Translations under genes and position numbers: made by a program
Shown here: positions 22,565 to 32,897 of the stretch, piece by piece
Numbering within the stretch: position 1 is the first letter of the stretch
Layout of the letters: each line of letters opens with the position of its first letter
Notes under the pieces: model-generated
Told to the model about the DNA's origin: nothing
What the model saw: only the letters and a program-made list of their open reading frames with translations
The model's database searches: none
Source of the DNA: Agromyces sp. Root81
GTDB lineage: Bacteria; Actinomycetota; Actinomycetes; Actinomycetales; Microbacteriaceae
NCBI RefSeq assembly: GCF_001429165.1
Contig: NZ_LMIR01000004.1
Span: 504,923-568,922 of the forward strand
Length of the DNA: 64,000 bases
Direction of reading: 5' to 3'

Positions 22565-23593
22565 ATGCCCATCGCCACCCCTGAGCAGTACGCCGAGATG
22601 CTGGACACCGCGAAGGCCAAGGGCTTCGCGTTCCCGGCCTTCAACGTCTCCTCCTCGCAGACGCTCAACGCGGTGCTGCAGGGCCTCACCGAGGCGGGCT
22701 CCGACGGCATCATCCAGGTCACCACCGGCGGCGCCGACTACTTCGCCGGCCACACGGTGAAGGCCCGCGCCACCGGCGCCCTCGCGTTCGCGAAGTTCGC
22801 CCACGAGGTCGCCAAGAGCTACCCCATCACGGTGGCGCTGCACACCGACCACTGCCCGAAGCCCGCCCTCGCCGACTTCGTCTTCCCGCTCATCGAGGCC
22901 TCCGAGGCCGAGGTCAAGGCCGGCCGCAACCCGATCTTCCAGTCCCACATGTGGGACGGCTCGGCCGTGCCGCTCGCCGAGAACCTCGAGATCGCCAAGG
23001 AGATCCTCCCCCGCATGAAGGCGATCAACGCCATCCTCGAGGTCGAGATCGGCGTCGTCGGCGGCGAGGAGGACGGTGTCAGCCACGACATCAACGACAG
23101 CCTCTACACGACGCTCGACGATGCGATCGCGACCGTCGAGGCGCTCGGCCTCGGCGAGCAGGGCCGCTACATGGCCGCCCTCACCTTCGGCAACGTGCAC
23201 GGCGTCTACGCACCCGGCAACGTGAAGCTGCGCCCCGAGCTCCTGAAGGAGATCCAGGACGGCCTCGCCGCGAAGTACAGCCTCGGCGCGAAGCCCCTCG
23301 ACCTCGTCTTCCACGGCGGTTCGGGCTCGACCGACGCCGAGATCGCCGAGGCCGTCGCGAACGGCGTCGTGAAGATGAACATCGACACCGACACGCAGTA
23401 CGCCTACACGCGTGCGATCGCCGACTACATGCTCAAGAACTACGACGGCGTGCTGAAGGTCGACGGCGGTGTCGGCAACAAGAAGCAGTACGACCCGCGC
23501 GCCTGGGGCAAGATCGCCGAGACTGCCATGGCCGCACGCGTCGGCGAGTCGACGCGTCAGCTCGGTTCCGCCACCCAGTCGATCAGCGCGTAA
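22565..23593 (+). CDS. fba: Class II fructose-bisphosphate aldolase
   Basis: 342-aa zinc-dependent aldolase of glycolysis and gluconeogenesis. Zinc and substrate motifs: H-T-D-H-C-P (His ligands), E-V-E-I-G-V-V-G-G-E-E-D-G, F-G-N-V-H-G-V-Y and F-H-G-G-S-G-S; the N-D catalytic region reads M-N-I-D-T-D-T-Q. Start ATG 22565 follows AAGGAGCACC. A TAGACT -10 lies at 22525-22530. The gene diverges from the two glpX genes, so enzymes for both directions of the same step sit together; a 63-bp palindrome lies between them. Confidence 0.97.
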   Translation: MPIATPEQYAEMLDTAKAKGFAFPAFNVSSSQTLNAVLQGLTEAGSDGIIQVTTGGADYFAGHTVKARATGALAFAKFAHEVAKSYPITVALHTDHCPKPALADFVFPLIEASEAEVKAGRNPIFQSHMWDGSAVPLAENLEIAKEILPRMKAINAILEVEIGVVGGEEDGVSHDINDSLYTTLDDAIATVEALGLGEQGRYMAALTFGNVHGVYAPGNVKLRPELLKEIQDGLAAKYSLGAKPLDLVFHGGSGSTDAEIAEAVANGVVKMNIDTDTQYAYTRAIADYMLKNYDGVLKVDGGVGNKKQYDPRAWGKIAETAMAARVGESTRQLGSATQSISA

Positions 23594-23600
23594 GGCACGG

Positions 23601-24257
23601 ATGTCGCAGCACGAGGCCGCTCGAACGCCCGACGAGTCGGGCGACGCCGCAGCGATGCACGCCGAGGCGGCGACCCCGCCCACGGTGCCGTCGCCGCCCC
23701 GCGACGAGCGGCCTCGTCCGCAGTACGGCGAGTACGCCCCCGAAGGGTGGACCTGGACGCCGCCCGTCGATGAGCGCGCCGCGGCGAGCGCGGCGGCCGC
23801 AGCGGCTGCGGTCGCTGCGCCGGTGGCAGCCCCCGGTTCCACCGCCGTGGGTTCCGCGGCAACCCGCGCACACCCGATCGATCGCATGTGGACGATCACG
23901 CTGCTCGTGTTCGGCGTGTTCGGCGCGCTCTACAACAGCCTGGCGCTCTTCCAGCTGCCGACGACGGCCCTCGAGTCGGCGAAGCTCTCGGCATCGATGC
24001 TCGGCATCGACGGCCCGGCCGACTTCACTCCCGGCCCCGCCGTGCCCGTGTTCATCTTCGTCGGCATCGCCCTGCAGGTCGCGCTGTGGCTCGGGGCACT
24101 GCTCTGGTCACGGGCGCGGATGCGAGCCGGCCGCATGGCGTGGTGGATCCCGCTCGTCGCGGGCGTCGCGGCGTTCATCGTCGTGGTGATCGTGGGCATG
24201 CTCGTGTTCGCGAGCGACCCGGCCTTCCTGCAGTCGTTGGCCCCCGCCCAGCCGTAG
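23601..24257 (+). CDS. DUF6264 family membrane protein
   Basis: 218-aa protein, 8 bp after fba and probably in the same transcript. Residues 1-95 are cytoplasmic, Pro/Ala-rich, with R-P-Q-Y-G-E-Y-A-P-E-G-W-T-W (the 'PxYGEYAPEGW' signature I associate with DUF6264 of Microbacteriaceae). Three transmembrane helices follow (about 97-120, 145-165, 180-203). Function unknown. The start at 23601 lacks a good ribosome site, which fits coupling to fba. A long hairpin terminator follows. Confidence 0.78.
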   Translation: MSQHEAARTPDESGDAAAMHAEAATPPTVPSPPRDERPRPQYGEYAPEGWTWTPPVDERAAASAAAAAAAVAAPVAAPGSTAVGSAATRAHPIDRMWTITLLVFGVFGALYNSLALFQLPTTALESAKLSASMLGIDGPADFTPGPAVPVFIFVGIALQVALWLGALLWSRARMRAGRMAWWIPLVAGVAAFIVVVIVGMLVFASDPAFLQSLAPAQP

Positions 24258-24304
24258 GCCGAGTCGGCAGCAGGCTGCTTCGCCGCAGCGCCTCATCCAA
24301 CCGT

Positions 24305-24344
24305 CGAAGTCCGCCCTCCAATAGTTTCGGAAGGGCGGACTTCG
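24305..24344. terminator. Bidirectional hairpin terminator
   Basis: Perfect 13-bp stem (24305-24317 with 24332-24344) and 14-nt loop between the convergent DUF6264 and ABC exporter genes. Confidence 0.8.
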
Positions 24345-24368
24345 TCGTTCCACCGCGAGCGCAGCAGG

Positions 24369-26492
24369 TCAGCTCGCGGCGCCCTCCGGCACCGCCTGCA
24401 CGCCGCCCGTCGCCGGGTCCGCTCCCGTTCCCAGCCCCGGTCCCGCGACATCCTCGGGGTCGACGAGCGATTCCGCGTCGGCGGGGGCCGCGAACTGCGC
24501 CTCGTAGAGCCGCGTGTACGCGCCGCCGACGGCGAGCAGCTCGGCATGGTCGCCCTGCTCGACGATGCGCCCGTCCTCCATCACGAGGATGAGGTCGGCG
24601 TCGCGGATCGTCGAGAGCCGGTGCGCGATCACGAAGCTCGTGCGGTCCTCGCGCAGCGCGTTCATGGCGTGCTGCAGCAGCAGCTCGGTGCGGGTGTCGA
24701 CCGAGCTCGTCGCCTCGTCGAGGATGAGCACGGCCGGCTGCGCGAGGAACGCCCTCGCGATGGTCACGAGCTGCTTCTCACCGGCCGAGAGGTTCGACGC
24801 CTCGTCGTCGAGCACCGTGTCGTACCCGTCGGGGAGCGTCCGCACGAAGCGGTCGACGTACGTGGCACGGGCCGCCTCGAGGATCTCCTCCTCCGAGGCA
24901 TCCGGTCGCCCGTAGGCGATGTTGTCGCGGATCGTGCCCGTGAACAGCCAGGTGTCCTGCAGCACCATGCCCATGCGCGCTCGCAGCTCGTCGCGCGTCA
25001 TGCGCGTGATGTCGACGCCGTCGAGGGTGATGCGCCCGGAGTCGAGCTCGTAGAAGCGCATGATGAGGTTCACGAGCGTGGTCTTGCCCGCGCCGGTCGG
25101 GCCGACGATCGCGATCGACTGCCCGGGTTCGGCGGTGAGCGAGAGGTCGGCGATGAGCGGCTTCGCGGGGTCGTAGCTGAACGAGACGTCGTCGAAGACG
25201 AGCCGGCCGGATGCCTCGCCGTCAGCGTCGACCGGCGCCTCGGGCTCCACCGGGTCGGGCACCTGCTCGTCGGCGTCGAGCAGCTCGAAGACCCGCTCGG
25301 CGCTCGCGACGCCCGATTGCAGGAGGTTCGCCATCGAGCCGAGCTGGCTGAGCGGCTGCGTGAACTGCCGCGAGTACTGGATGAACGCCTGCACGTCGCC
25401 GAGACTGATGCTGCCGGCCGCGACCATGAGGCCGCCGACGACGGCGATCGCGACGTAGACGAGGTTGCCGACGAACATCATGGCGGGCATGATGATGCCG
25501 CTCACGAACTGCGCGCCGAAGCTCGCCTCGTAGAGCTGGTCGTTCTTGTCGTCGAACCCGCGCTCGACCTCGCGGCGGCGGCCGAAGACGCGCACGAGGG
25601 CGTGGCCCGAGTAGGCCTCCTCGATCTGCGCGTTGAGCGTGCCCGTGTGGGTCCACTGCGCCACGAAGAGCTTCTGCGAGCGCTTCGCGATGACCGTCGT
25701 GATGAGGATCGTGAGAGGGATGGTGACGAGCGCGATGACCGCCAGCAGCGGCGAGATGATGAACATCATCACGAGCACGCCGACGACCGTGAGGAGCGAC
25801 GTGAGCAACTGGCTCATCGTCTGCTGCAGCGACTGCGAGACGTTGTCGATGTCATTCGTCACTCGTGAGAGCAGCTCGCCGCGCTGCATCTTGTCGAAGT
25901 ACGACAGTGGCAGTCGGTGGAGCTTCTCCTCGACCTCCTGGCGCAGGCGGTAGACCGTGCGCTGCGTCACACCGTTCAGCACGTAGCCCTGCGCCCAGCC
26001 GAAGAGCGAGGCGAGCACGTACAGCGCGAGCACCCACAGCAGCACGGTCGCGAGGGCGCCGAAGTCGATGCCCTGCCCCGGCACGAGGTGCATCGAGGCC
26101 ACCATGTCGGCCTGCTGGGTGTCGCCGGAGGCGCGCAGTTGATCGACGACCTGCTGCTGCGTGGCTCCCGCGGGCATCTGCGACGAGAGGAAGCCCTCGA
26201 AGATGATGTTCGTGGCCTCACCGAGGATCTTCGGGCCGAGCACCGAGAAGACGACACTGACGACGCCGAGCAGGATCACGGCCACGACGAGCGCGCGCTC
26301 GGGACGGAGCCGGCTCAGCAGGCGCTTGGCCGACGGCCAGAAGTTCATCGACTTCTCGGCCGGCATGCCCATGCCGCCCATCGGGCCGCCGCCCATCGGG
26401 CCGCGGCGAGGCGGACCGATCGGTCGCGTCGGCGCGGCCGGCTTCTCCTGCGGCTCGGCGGACTCCTGCGGCTGTCCCTGCGACTCGCTCAT
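24369..26492 (-). CDS. ABC exporter half-transporter with consensus ATPase site
   Basis: 707-aa fusion of a six-helix exporter domain (about residues 60-400) and an ATPase domain (440-680). Walker [10 protein letters not shown], signature L-S-A-G-E-K-Q, Walker [11 protein letters not shown] with the catalytic Glu, and H-loop I-A-H-R-L-S-T. A Gly/Met/Pro-rich 50-residue N-terminus precedes helix 1. It overlaps the next half-transporter by 4 bp and both follow a TetR gene: a heterodimeric multidrug or lipid exporter under local repression. In TM287/288-type pairs this is the active half. Confidence 0.92.
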   Translation of the reverse strand: MSESQGQPQESAEPQEKPAAPTRPIGPPRRGPMGGGPMGGMGMPAEKSMNFWPSAKRLLSRLRPERALVVAVILLGVVSVVFSVLGPKILGEATNIIFEGFLSSQMPAGATQQQVVDQLRASGDTQQADMVASMHLVPGQGIDFGALATVLLWVLALYVLASLFGWAQGYVLNGVTQRTVYRLRQEVEEKLHRLPLSYFDKMQRGELLSRVTNDIDNVSQSLQQTMSQLLTSLLTVVGVLVMMFIISPLLAVIALVTIPLTILITTVIAKRSQKLFVAQWTHTGTLNAQIEEAYSGHALVRVFGRRREVERGFDDKNDQLYEASFGAQFVSGIIMPAMMFVGNLVYVAIAVVGGLMVAAGSISLGDVQAFIQYSRQFTQPLSQLGSMANLLQSGVASAERVFELLDADEQVPDPVEPEAPVDADGEASGRLVFDDVSFSYDPAKPLIADLSLTAEPGQSIAIVGPTGAGKTTLVNLIMRFYELDSGRITLDGVDITRMTRDELRARMGMVLQDTWLFTGTIRDNIAYGRPDASEEEILEAARATYVDRFVRTLPDGYDTVLDDEASNLSAGEKQLVTIARAFLAQPAVLILDEATSSVDTRTELLLQHAMNALREDRTSFVIAHRLSTIRDADLILVMEDGRIVEQGDHAELLAVGGAYTRLYEAQFAAPADAESLVDPEDVAGPGLGTGADPATGGVQAVPEGAAS

Positions 26493-28222
26493 GCCGCCTC
26501 CTCCACGCTCAGCTGGCTCTCGACGATCTCGGCGTACGCCTCGGAGCTGGCGAGCAGTTCCTCATGCGTGCCGTGCGCCGTGATGCGGCCGTCTTCGACG
26601 ACCAGGATCTTGTCGGCCCCCACGATCGTCGCGACCCGCTGGGCGACGACGATCATCGTGGCATCCGACACCGTGCTCGACAGTGCCGCGCGGAGGCGGG
26701 CGTCGGTCGCCGTGTCGAGTGCCGAGAAGGAGTCGTCGAAGAGGTAGATCGGCGGTCGTTTCGCGAGGGCGCGGGCGATGGACAGCCGTTGTCGCTGCCC
26801 ACCCGACACGTTCGTGCCGCCCTGGGCGATGGGGGCGTCGAGCTGGCCGGGCATCGCCGCGACGAAGTCCCGTGCCTGCGCGGTCTCGAGCACGCTCCAG
26901 AGCTCGCCGTCGCTCGCGTCGGGGTCGCCGTAGCGCAGCGTCGAGCCGACGGTGCCGGCGAAGAGGTACGGCTTCTGCGGCACGAGGGCGAGCTGGGCGC
27001 CGAGCACCTCGGGGTCGAGTTCGCGCACGTCGACGCCGCCGACGAGCACAGAGCCGCCTGTTGCGTCGAAGAGCCGCGCGACGAGGTTGACGATGGTCGT
27101 CTTGCCCGAGCCGGTGGCGCCGATGATCGCCGTCACCTGGCCGGGTTCGGCGACGAAGCTCACGCCGTGCAGCACGGGCTCCTCGGCGCCGGGGTAGGCG
27201 AAGTCCACGCCGCGGAACTCCACGGCGCCGGGAGCGGTCAGGCCGAAGACGGGGTGGTCGGGATCGACGACGCTCGACGCGGTCTCGAGCACCTCGCCGA
27301 TGCGGCCCGCCGAGACCGCGGCGCGCGGCAGCAGGAAGGCGATCATCGTCGCCATCATGACGGCCATCAGGATCTGGATGAGGTAGCTGAGGAACGCGGT
27401 GAGCGAGCCGATCTGCATCGAGCCGTCTTCGACGCGGAAGGCGCCGAACCAGAGCACCGCGATGCTCGAGACGTTGAGCACGAGCATGACGACCGGGAAG
27501 ACGAGCGCGAAGAGGCGTCCGGCCTTCAGGGCGGTATCCGTGAGCGCGTCGTTCGCCTCGTCGAAACGCTCGCTCTCGACGCCTTCTCGCACGAAGGCCC
27601 GGATGACCCGGATGCCGGTGAGCTGCTCCCTGAGCACCCGGTTCACGCCGTCGATGCGCTTCTGCATCGACTGGAACAGAGGCACCATGCGGCTGATGAT
27701 GAGCCCGACCGAGATCAGCAGCACGGGAACGGCGACGACCATGATCCACGAGAGGGCGAGGTCTTCGCGGAGCGCCATGATGACGCCGCCGATCGCGAGG
27801 ATCGGCGCGGAGACGAGGATCGTGCACGACATGAGCACGAGCATCTGCACCTGCTGCACGTCGTTCGTCGAGCGGGTGATGAGGCTCGGCGCGCCGAAGC
27901 GCGACACCTCCTGTTCCGAGAAGTCGGCGACCTTGCGGAACACGGCGACCCGCAGGTCGCGGCCGAAGGCCATCGCCGCCTTCGCGCCGAAGTAGACCGC
28001 GGCGATGGCGCACGCGACCTGGGCGAGGGTGATGGCGAGCATGACCCCGCCTGTGGAGATGATGAAGCCGGTGTCGCCCTTGGCGACGCCGTCGTCGATG
28101 ATGTCGGCGTTCAGCGTCGGCAGGTAGAGCGAGGCGATCGACTGCGCGAGTTGGAACACGACGACGCCCACGAGGAGCGCCCAGTACGGCCGCAGGTGGC
28201 GGCGCAGCAGTTTCATCAGCAT
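26489..28222 (-). CDS. ABC exporter half-transporter with degenerate ATPase site
   Basis: 577-aa exporter half: six helices to about residue 320, then the ATPase domain. Walker [10 protein letters not shown] and signature V-S-G-G-Q-R-Q are normal, but Walker B reads I-Y-L-F-D-D (Asp instead of the catalytic Glu) and the H-loop reads V-V-A-Q-R-V-A-T (Gln instead of His). The same two substitutions mark the inactive site of TM287 in the Thermotoga TM287/288 exporter, so this protein should pair with the downstream half. Start ATG 28222 or 28216 overlaps the TetR stop. Confidence 0.92.
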   Translation of the reverse strand: MLMKLLRRHLRPYWALLVGVVVFQLAQSIASLYLPTLNADIIDDGVAKGDTGFIISTGGVMLAITLAQVACAIAAVYFGAKAAMAFGRDLRVAVFRKVADFSEQEVSRFGAPSLITRSTNDVQQVQMLVLMSCTILVSAPILAIGGVIMALREDLALSWIMVVAVPVLLISVGLIISRMVPLFQSMQKRIDGVNRVLREQLTGIRVIRAFVREGVESERFDEANDALTDTALKAGRLFALVFPVVMLVLNVSSIAVLWFGAFRVEDGSMQIGSLTAFLSYLIQILMAVMMATMIAFLLPRAAVSAGRIGEVLETASSVVDPDHPVFGLTAPGAVEFRGVDFAYPGAEEPVLHGVSFVAEPGQVTAIIGATGSGKTTIVNLVARLFDATGGSVLVGGVDVRELDPEVLGAQLALVPQKPYLFAGTVGSTLRYGDPDASDGELWSVLETAQARDFVAAMPGQLDAPIAQGGTNVSGGQRQRLSIARALAKRPPIYLFDDSFSALDTATDARLRAALSSTVSDATMIVVAQRVATIVGADKILVVEDGRITAHGTHEELLASSEAYAEIVESQLSVEEAA

Positions 28223-28869
28223 GGAGCGGTTCCCATCGGGCTGGTCGTGGTGGTCGGGTCGGTCGGTGCAGCGGATGCCGCGGTCGCAGGTGCGGCCGTC
28301 GGTTTCGCGATGCCGTGCACGATGAGGTGCGCGAGCTGATCGGTGTCGAGCCCGATGGTCGGGCCGAACTGCGGCATCGCCGACGAGAACGCGACGAGTC
28401 GCACGAACTTGAAGACCTGGGCGGGCGGCACGCGCAGCGCCTCGAGGTCGGGGGCGAGCAGCTCTTCGAAGATGCTCGTGATGATCTCGAGGTTCTGCGC
28501 CGGCGGTCGTGGGCGACCCCCGAGCGCGGCGAAGACGCCGAAGATGCCGCTGAACCGGTCGAGGAAGCGGGCGAGCACGAGCTCGACCTTCATCTCGAGG
28601 GGCAGCGACGGATCGATGCTGCGAAGTGCCGCTCGAAACGGCTCGGGGTCGAGGAAGCGCTCGACGGCCGCGTCGATGATCGCCTCCTTGTCGTCGAACA
28701 CGCGGAAGAGTGTGCCCTCGGCGACGCCGGACGCATCGGCGATCTGCCGGGTCGTGACGTCGCGGCCGTGGGCGACGAGCAGCGGCAGCGTCGCCTGCGC
28801 GATCGCCCCTCGACGCTCTTCGACCGGCATCGGCTTCGCGCGCATCGCGCGCCCCGTACTCGTCGTCAT
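28216..28869 (-). CDS. TetR-family repressor of the ABC exporter
   Basis: 217-aa regulator. Helix-turn-helix at about residues 38-60 (V-T-T-R-Q-I-A-D-A-S-G-V-A-E-G-T-L-F-R-V-F), helical ligand domain, and a Thr/Pro/Ala-rich tail. First gene of a three-gene operon with both exporter halves, joined by overlapping stop/start. ATG 28869 lies 7 nt after TAGTAT (28881-28876) with an 18-bp perfect palindrome just upstream, indicating a leaderless, self-repressed operon that opens when an exported compound binds. Confidence 0.9.
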   Translation of the reverse strand: MTTSTGRAMRAKPMPVEERRGAIAQATLPLLVAHGRDVTTRQIADASGVAEGTLFRVFDDKEAIIDAAVERFLDPEPFRAALRSIDPSLPLEMKVELVLARFLDRFSGIFGVFAALGGRPRPPAQNLEIITSIFEELLAPDLEALRVPPAQVFKFVRLVAFSSAMPQFGPTIGLDTDQLAHLIVHGIAKPTAAPATAASAAPTDPTTTTSPMGTAPC

Positions 28870-28875
28870 GCGGGC

Positions 28876-28903
28876 GATACTACGCGGAGTGAGCGCTCAC
28901 TCC
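28876..28903 (-). promoter_or_regulatory. Promoter and TetR operator of the exporter operon
   Basis: On the minus strand the perfect 18-bp palindrome GGAGTGAGC-GCTCACTCC (28903-28886) is followed by the -10 TAGTAT (28881-28876) and, 7 nt on, the tetR ATG. The palindrome lies in the -35/-10 spacer region, a classic repression position. Confidence 0.75.
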
Positions 28904-29027
28904 ACCACGGGATGCGCGAGAATCCGGCGATGCACGGCCTTGTTCGCCGATGGCGAAACGAGTGGCCGAAGCATCCGGCGATTGGGAGGTGGTTCCTCCC
29001 GATGGATCCGTTTCGCTACCTTGAGTC

Positions 29028-29546
29028 ATGGCCATGAGTCGAGAGACTGCTCGAGCAGTCGTGCTGGTGATCGCGTCGGCGACGTTCGCATTCGCGGCCT
29101 GTGCATCGCTGTGGGTGGCGCCTCGAGCGCTCGGGTCGGGCGCTCCGGAGGCGTACGCGACATTCCATGATGGAAGCCGCTTCGGCATCGTGCTCTTCAC
29201 GGTGGCGTGGACACTGTGGTCTGCTGCGTGCGTCACGCTCGTGCTCGTGAACCTGACGCGCTCCGACGCGTGGGCTCGCGGGGGCCGCCACCGCTCGATC
29301 AGCCTTGCGGGGTCGGCATTGATGACCTACGGCCTCATCGGGACGGCATCCTGGATGCCCTACCTTCAAGTGGATCTCGCGATGGAGCACGTGATTCCGT
29401 GGCAGCAGCGCGAATCGGGCGCGTCCGCGCTCTTTCACGTGGTGTGGGTCACCTCGGCGTGCGCCATGATCGCCGCGTTGGCCCTCGGGGCCGCAGGGGC
29501 CGCGATCGACCGAGCGATCGGCAAAGCACCCCTCCTGACCGCGTAA
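29028..29546 (+). CDS. Four-helix membrane protein, unknown function
   Basis: 172-aa hydrophobic protein with four predicted transmembrane helices (about residues 9-29, 55-78, 92-112, 135-160). No motif recognised; W-V-A-P-R-A-L-G and Y-L-Q-V-D-L-A-M-E-H-V-I-P-W are the only distinctive segments. Start ATG 29028 lies 5 nt after TACCTT (29017-29022), so the transcript may be leaderless; a second ATG at 29034 is possible. Divergent from the tetR-ABC operon, convergent with ispH. Confidence 0.7.
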   Translation: MAMSRETARAVVLVIASATFAFAACASLWVAPRALGSGAPEAYATFHDGSRFGIVLFTVAWTLWSAACVTLVLVNLTRSDAWARGGRHRSISLAGSALMTYGLIGTASWMPYLQVDLAMEHVIPWQQRESGASALFHVVWVTSACAMIAALALGAAGAAIDRAIGKAPLLTA

Positions 29547-29577
29547 GAGGCCGGCGGACCCGGGCCAGGGGGTACGG

Positions 29578-30657
29578 CTAGCGCTGTGCGCGACCCCGCC
29601 CGCCGAGCGCACGCTCGTCGCGGTTGCCCTGGAGGTCTTTGCGCAGTTCCTTCGGCAGCGAGAACATGAGGTCCTCCTCGGCCGTCTTCACTTCGGAGAC
29701 CTCGCCGTAGCCGGCGTCGGAGAGCGCCTCGAGCAGCTCTTGCACGAGCTCTTCGGGCACGGACGCCCCACTCGTCACGCCGACCGTCTCGACGCCGTCG
29801 AGCCACTCCTGCTTGACCTCGCTCGCGTAGTCGACGCGGTAGGCGGCCTTGGCGCCGTACTCGAGCGCGACCTCGACGAGACGCACGCTGTTCGAGCTGT
29901 TGGCCGAGCCCACCACGATCACGAGGTCGGCGTCCTGCGCGACCTTCTTGATCGCGACCTGGCGGTTCTGCGTGGCGTAGCAGATGTCGTCGGAGGGCGG
30001 GTCCTGCAGGTTCGGGAACCGCTCGCGCAGGCGCCGCACGGTCTCCATGGTCTCGTCGACCGAGAGCGTGGTCTGCGAGAGCCACACGACCTTGTCGGGG
30101 TCCTGGACCTCGATGTTGTCGACGTCGTCGGGGCTGTTGACGATGGTCACGTGATCGGGCGCTTCGCCCGCCGTGCCCTCGACCTCTTCATGCCCTTCGT
30201 GGCCGATGAGCAGGATCTCGAAGTCGTCGCGCGCGAAGCGCACGGCCTCGCGGTGCACCTTGGTGACGAGCGGGCAGGTCGCGTCGATCGCGTGCAGGCC
30301 GCGGTCGGCGGCTGCGTTCACGACGGCCGGCGAGACGCCGTGCGCGCTGAAGACGATGTGGGCGCCCTCGGGCACCTCGTCGACCTCCTCGACGAAGATC
30401 GCGCCCTGCGCCTCGAGCTCGGTGACGACGTGGATGTTGTGCACGATCTGCTTGCGCACGTACACGGGGGCACCGTAGTGCTCGAGCGCCTTCTCGACGG
30501 CGATCACGGCGCGGTCGACGCCCGCGCAGTAGCCGCGCGGCGCCGCGAGCAGCACCCGCTTCCGTCCGGGGACGGGGTTATCCTTGAGCCGGCCGCGCAC
30601 GCCCGGAACTCGGGGCATGCCAAGGCCGATTCGCGGGGTGTCCGTAGTGCTCGTCAC
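29578..30657 (-). CDS. ispH: 4-hydroxy-3-methylbut-2-enyl diphosphate reductase IspH
   Basis: 359-aa iron-sulfur enzyme for the last step of the MEP isoprenoid pathway, making IPP and DMAPP. The three cluster cysteines lie in [14 protein letters not shown] and D-I-C-Y-A-T-Q-N-R, with the family histidines in I-V-H-N and S-A-H-G-V and the T-S-G-A-S segment near the end. Start is set at GTG 30657, 7 nt after TAGGAT (30670-30665); ATG 30666 is an alternative but overlaps the -10. It diverges from xseA across about 50 bp. uppS at 37.9 kb uses the pathway's product. Confidence 0.95.
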   Translation of the reverse strand: MTSTTDTPRIGLGMPRVPGVRGRLKDNPVPGRKRVLLAAPRGYCAGVDRAVIAVEKALEHYGAPVYVRKQIVHNIHVVTELEAQGAIFVEEVDEVPEGAHIVFSAHGVSPAVVNAAADRGLHAIDATCPLVTKVHREAVRFARDDFEILLIGHEGHEEVEGTAGEAPDHVTIVNSPDDVDNIEVQDPDKVVWLSQTTLSVDETMETVRRLRERFPNLQDPPSDDICYATQNRQVAIKKVAQDADLVIVVGSANSSNSVRLVEVALEYGAKAAYRVDYASEVKQEWLDGVETVGVTSGASVPEELVQELLEALSDAGYGEVSEVKTAEEDLMFSLPKELRKDLQGNRDERALGGRGRAQR

Positions 30658-30706
30658 GGTGCCCATCCTACGCGGCTGACGCGGGCCGACGGCTGGGAGG
30701 CCAGAC

Positions 30707-31996
30707 ATGACGGATGCACCGGCGACACGCGAAGCCCCGTGGCCGGTCGCGCTCCTCTCGGGCAAGCTCAAGCAGTACATCGACCGGCTCGGCACGGTGT
30801 GGGTCGAGGGCGAGATCACCCAGTGGGGCGTCTCGGGCGGCAACGTCTACGGCAAGCTGAAGGACCTCGACGCCGAGGCGACCCTCTCCTTCCAGGTGTG
30901 GTCGTCGGTGCGCGCCCGGTTCGACGAGCAGTTCAAGCAGGGCGACCGGGTGATCGCGCTCGTGAAGCCCAATTGGTGGGTCAAGGGCGGCTCGCTGTCG
31001 ATGCAGGTCTTCGAGCTGAAGCACGTGGGCCTCGGCGACCTGCTCGAGCGGCTCGAGCGCCTGCGCGCCCAGCTCGCGGCCGAGGGGCTGTTCGATGCCG
31101 GGCGCAAGCGCCGCCTGCCGTTCCTGCCCGGCGTCGTCGGCCTCATCACCGGCAAGGACAGCGACGCCGAGAAGGACGTGCTGCGCAACGCCAAGCTGCG
31201 CTGGCCGGCCGTCGAGTTCCGGGTCGTGCACGCCGCAGTGCAGGGTGAGCGCACCGTCTCCGAGGTCGTCGCGGCGATCGAACGCCTCGACGCCGACCCC
31301 GAGGTCGAGGTCATCATCGTCGCCCGCGGCGGCGGCGACTTCCAGAACCTGCTGGGCTTCAGCGACGAACGCGTCGTGCGGGCGGCGGCAGCGGCATCCA
31401 CCCCCATCGTCTCGGCCATCGGGCACGAGGCCGACCGGCCGCTGCTCGACGAGGTCGCCGACCTTCGAGCCTCCACTCCGACGGATGCCGCGAAGCGCGT
31501 CGTTCCCGATGTGAACGAGGAGCTCGTGCGGGTCGAGCAGGCCCGCGCCCGGCTCGGCATGCGGCTGCAGGCGATCCTCTCCCGTGAGATCGACCGCATC
31601 GGCCACCTGCGCTCGCGACCGGCACTGGCCGAGACCGCGTGGATCGTCGACCGCCGCGGCGAGGACCTGACCCGCTGGGTGGCGCGCGGCGCGGAGCTCG
31701 TCGACCGCACGATCGACCGGCAGACCCATCGCATCGCCGAGTTGCGCGGGCACCTGCGGGCACTGTCGCCGCAGGCCACCCTCGACCGCGGCTACGCGAT
31801 CGTGCAGGGCGCCGACGGCCATGTGGTCCGCGGTCCGGCGGGAGCGCCCGACGGCGCAGAGGTCACCGTCACGCTCGCCGACGGCGCGTTCGCCGCGGTC
31901 TCCCGCGGTGCCGTGCCGTCGGTGCACGACCTCGTGTCGGAGTCGTCGCCCGAGCCCGCAACGGGCCCGCGCGGGGCTGTCGGCGACGCCGAATAG
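30707..31996 (+). CDS. xseA: Exodeoxyribonuclease VII large subunit
   Basis: 429-aa XseA: N-terminal OB fold (W-V-E-G-E-I-T-Q-W ... V-Y-G-K-L-K-D), then the catalytic domain with [11 protein letters not shown] and [20 protein letters not shown], and a C-terminal coiled coil that gathers XseB subunits. It degrades single-stranded DNA from both ends into oligonucleotides in repair. Start ATG 30707 follows GGGAGG. xseB follows 10 bp downstream. No TGTCGG element is seen before xseA itself. Confidence 0.96.
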   Translation: MTDAPATREAPWPVALLSGKLKQYIDRLGTVWVEGEITQWGVSGGNVYGKLKDLDAEATLSFQVWSSVRARFDEQFKQGDRVIALVKPNWWVKGGSLSMQVFELKHVGLGDLLERLERLRAQLAAEGLFDAGRKRRLPFLPGVVGLITGKDSDAEKDVLRNAKLRWPAVEFRVVHAAVQGERTVSEVVAAIERLDADPEVEVIIVARGGGDFQNLLGFSDERVVRAAAAASTPIVSAIGHEADRPLLDEVADLRASTPTDAAKRVVPDVNEELVRVEQARARLGMRLQAILSREIDRIGHLRSRPALAETAWIVDRRGEDLTRWVARGAELVDRTIDRQTHRIAELRGHLRALSPQATLDRGYAIVQGADGHVVRGPAGAPDGAEVTVTLADGAFAAVSRGAVPSVHDLVSESSPEPATGPRGAVGDAE

Positions 31997-31999
31997 AAT
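31977..31999 (+). promoter_or_regulatory. Internal PafBC/RecA-NDp-like promoter before xseB
   Basis: CTGTCGGCGA (31977-31986), 7-nt spacer, TAGAAT (31994-31999), 7 nt, ATG 32007. It overlaps the last codons of xseA, so codon constraint could explain part of it, but the spacing and the strong -10 match the other repair genes in this window. Confidence 0.4.
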
Positions 32000-32006
32000 G
32001 GATCCC

Positions 32007-32246
32007 ATGCCCACCCCCACCGACGTCTCCGAGCTGAGCTACGAGCAGGCGCGCGACGAACTCGTGCAGGTCGTCGGCGAGCTCGAGCAGGGCTCGGCGA
32101 CCCTCGAGCAGTCGCTCGCGCTCTGGGAGCGCGGCGAGGCCCTCGCGGCACGGTGCGAGGAGTGGCTCATCGGCGCGAAGGCGCGTCTCGACGCGGCCCG
32201 CGCCGGCGCTGCTCGCGGCGCGTCCGACGAAGCCGGCGACCGCTGA
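32007..32246 (+). CDS. xseB: Exodeoxyribonuclease VII small subunit
   Basis: 79-aa helical protein: [34 protein letters not shown], the XseB helix hairpin. Several copies coat the XseA coiled coil and are needed for processive activity. Start ATG 32007 is chosen over 31998, which would sit inside the -10 hexamer. The stop overlaps the next ATG (TGATG), coupling it to the DUF4245 gene. Confidence 0.92.
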   Translation: MPTPTDVSELSYEQARDELVQVVGELEQGSATLEQSLALWERGEALAARCEEWLIGAKARLDAARAGAARGASDEAGDR

Positions 32247-32887
32247 TGGCGAAGCGTCCACCGCGGGTCGTCGCTGAGCTTGGCCGGCCGGAGACCCCTG
32301 AGGAGACGGCCGCCCGCAAGGCCGAGAACTCGCTCAAGCACCGCCAGCGCCAGACGCTGCGCAACCTCCTCCTCGCACTCGGCGCGAGCCTCGCCGTCGT
32401 GCTCGTCATCGTGCTGATCGTGCCGCGCAGCGACACCCCCATCGAGCGGAATGTCGACGTGGCGTCCCTCGCCCAGCAGGCGCAGGCCGCGAGCGTCGAT
32501 CCGCTCGCCGTGCCCGAGCTGCCCGAGGAGTGGCGCGCGAACGCCGCCGAGCTGCGCGTCAGCCAGGCCGACGAGGTGACCGCGTGGTACGTGGGCTACC
32601 TGACCCCGAGCGACGAGTTCATCGGGTTCTACCAGGGCCTCGACGCGAACCCCACGTGGGTGGCCGGGCTCCTCGCCCGCACGCTCGCCGTGGGCACGAC
32701 CACGATCGACGGCGTCGAGTGGACGGTCTACGACAACCGCGACTCGACCGAAGACGTGGGCAACGCCCGGTACGGGCTCACCACCGAGGCGGGCGGCAGC
32801 ACCTTCGTGCTGCTCGGCACCGCGACGCCCGAAGAATTCGAGACGCTCGCGTCGGCACTCACGCCGACGATCGAGGCGCAGGACTGA
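32246..32887 (+). CDS. DUF4245 family membrane-anchored protein
   Basis: 213-aa single-pass protein: a 42-residue basic cytoplasmic segment ending K-H-R-Q-R-Q-T-L-R-N, one transmembrane helix (about 43-65), and an extracytoplasmic domain with the DUF4245 pattern P-I-E-R-N-V-D-V ... L-P-E-E-W-R-A-N-A-A-E-L-R ... W-Y-V-G-Y-L-T-P. Function unknown; in many actinobacteria it sits between xseB and glpX or fumC, as here. Translation is probably coupled to xseB. Confidence 0.85.
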   Translation: MAKRPPRVVAELGRPETPEETAARKAENSLKHRQRQTLRNLLLALGASLAVVLVIVLIVPRSDTPIERNVDVASLAQQAQAASVDPLAVPELPEEWRANAAELRVSQADEVTAWYVGYLTPSDEFIGFYQGLDANPTWVAGLLARTLAVGTTTIDGVEWTVYDNRDSTEDVGNARYGLTTEAGGSTFVLLGTATPEEFETLASALTPTIEAQD

Positions 32888-32897
32888 AAGGCACGCC

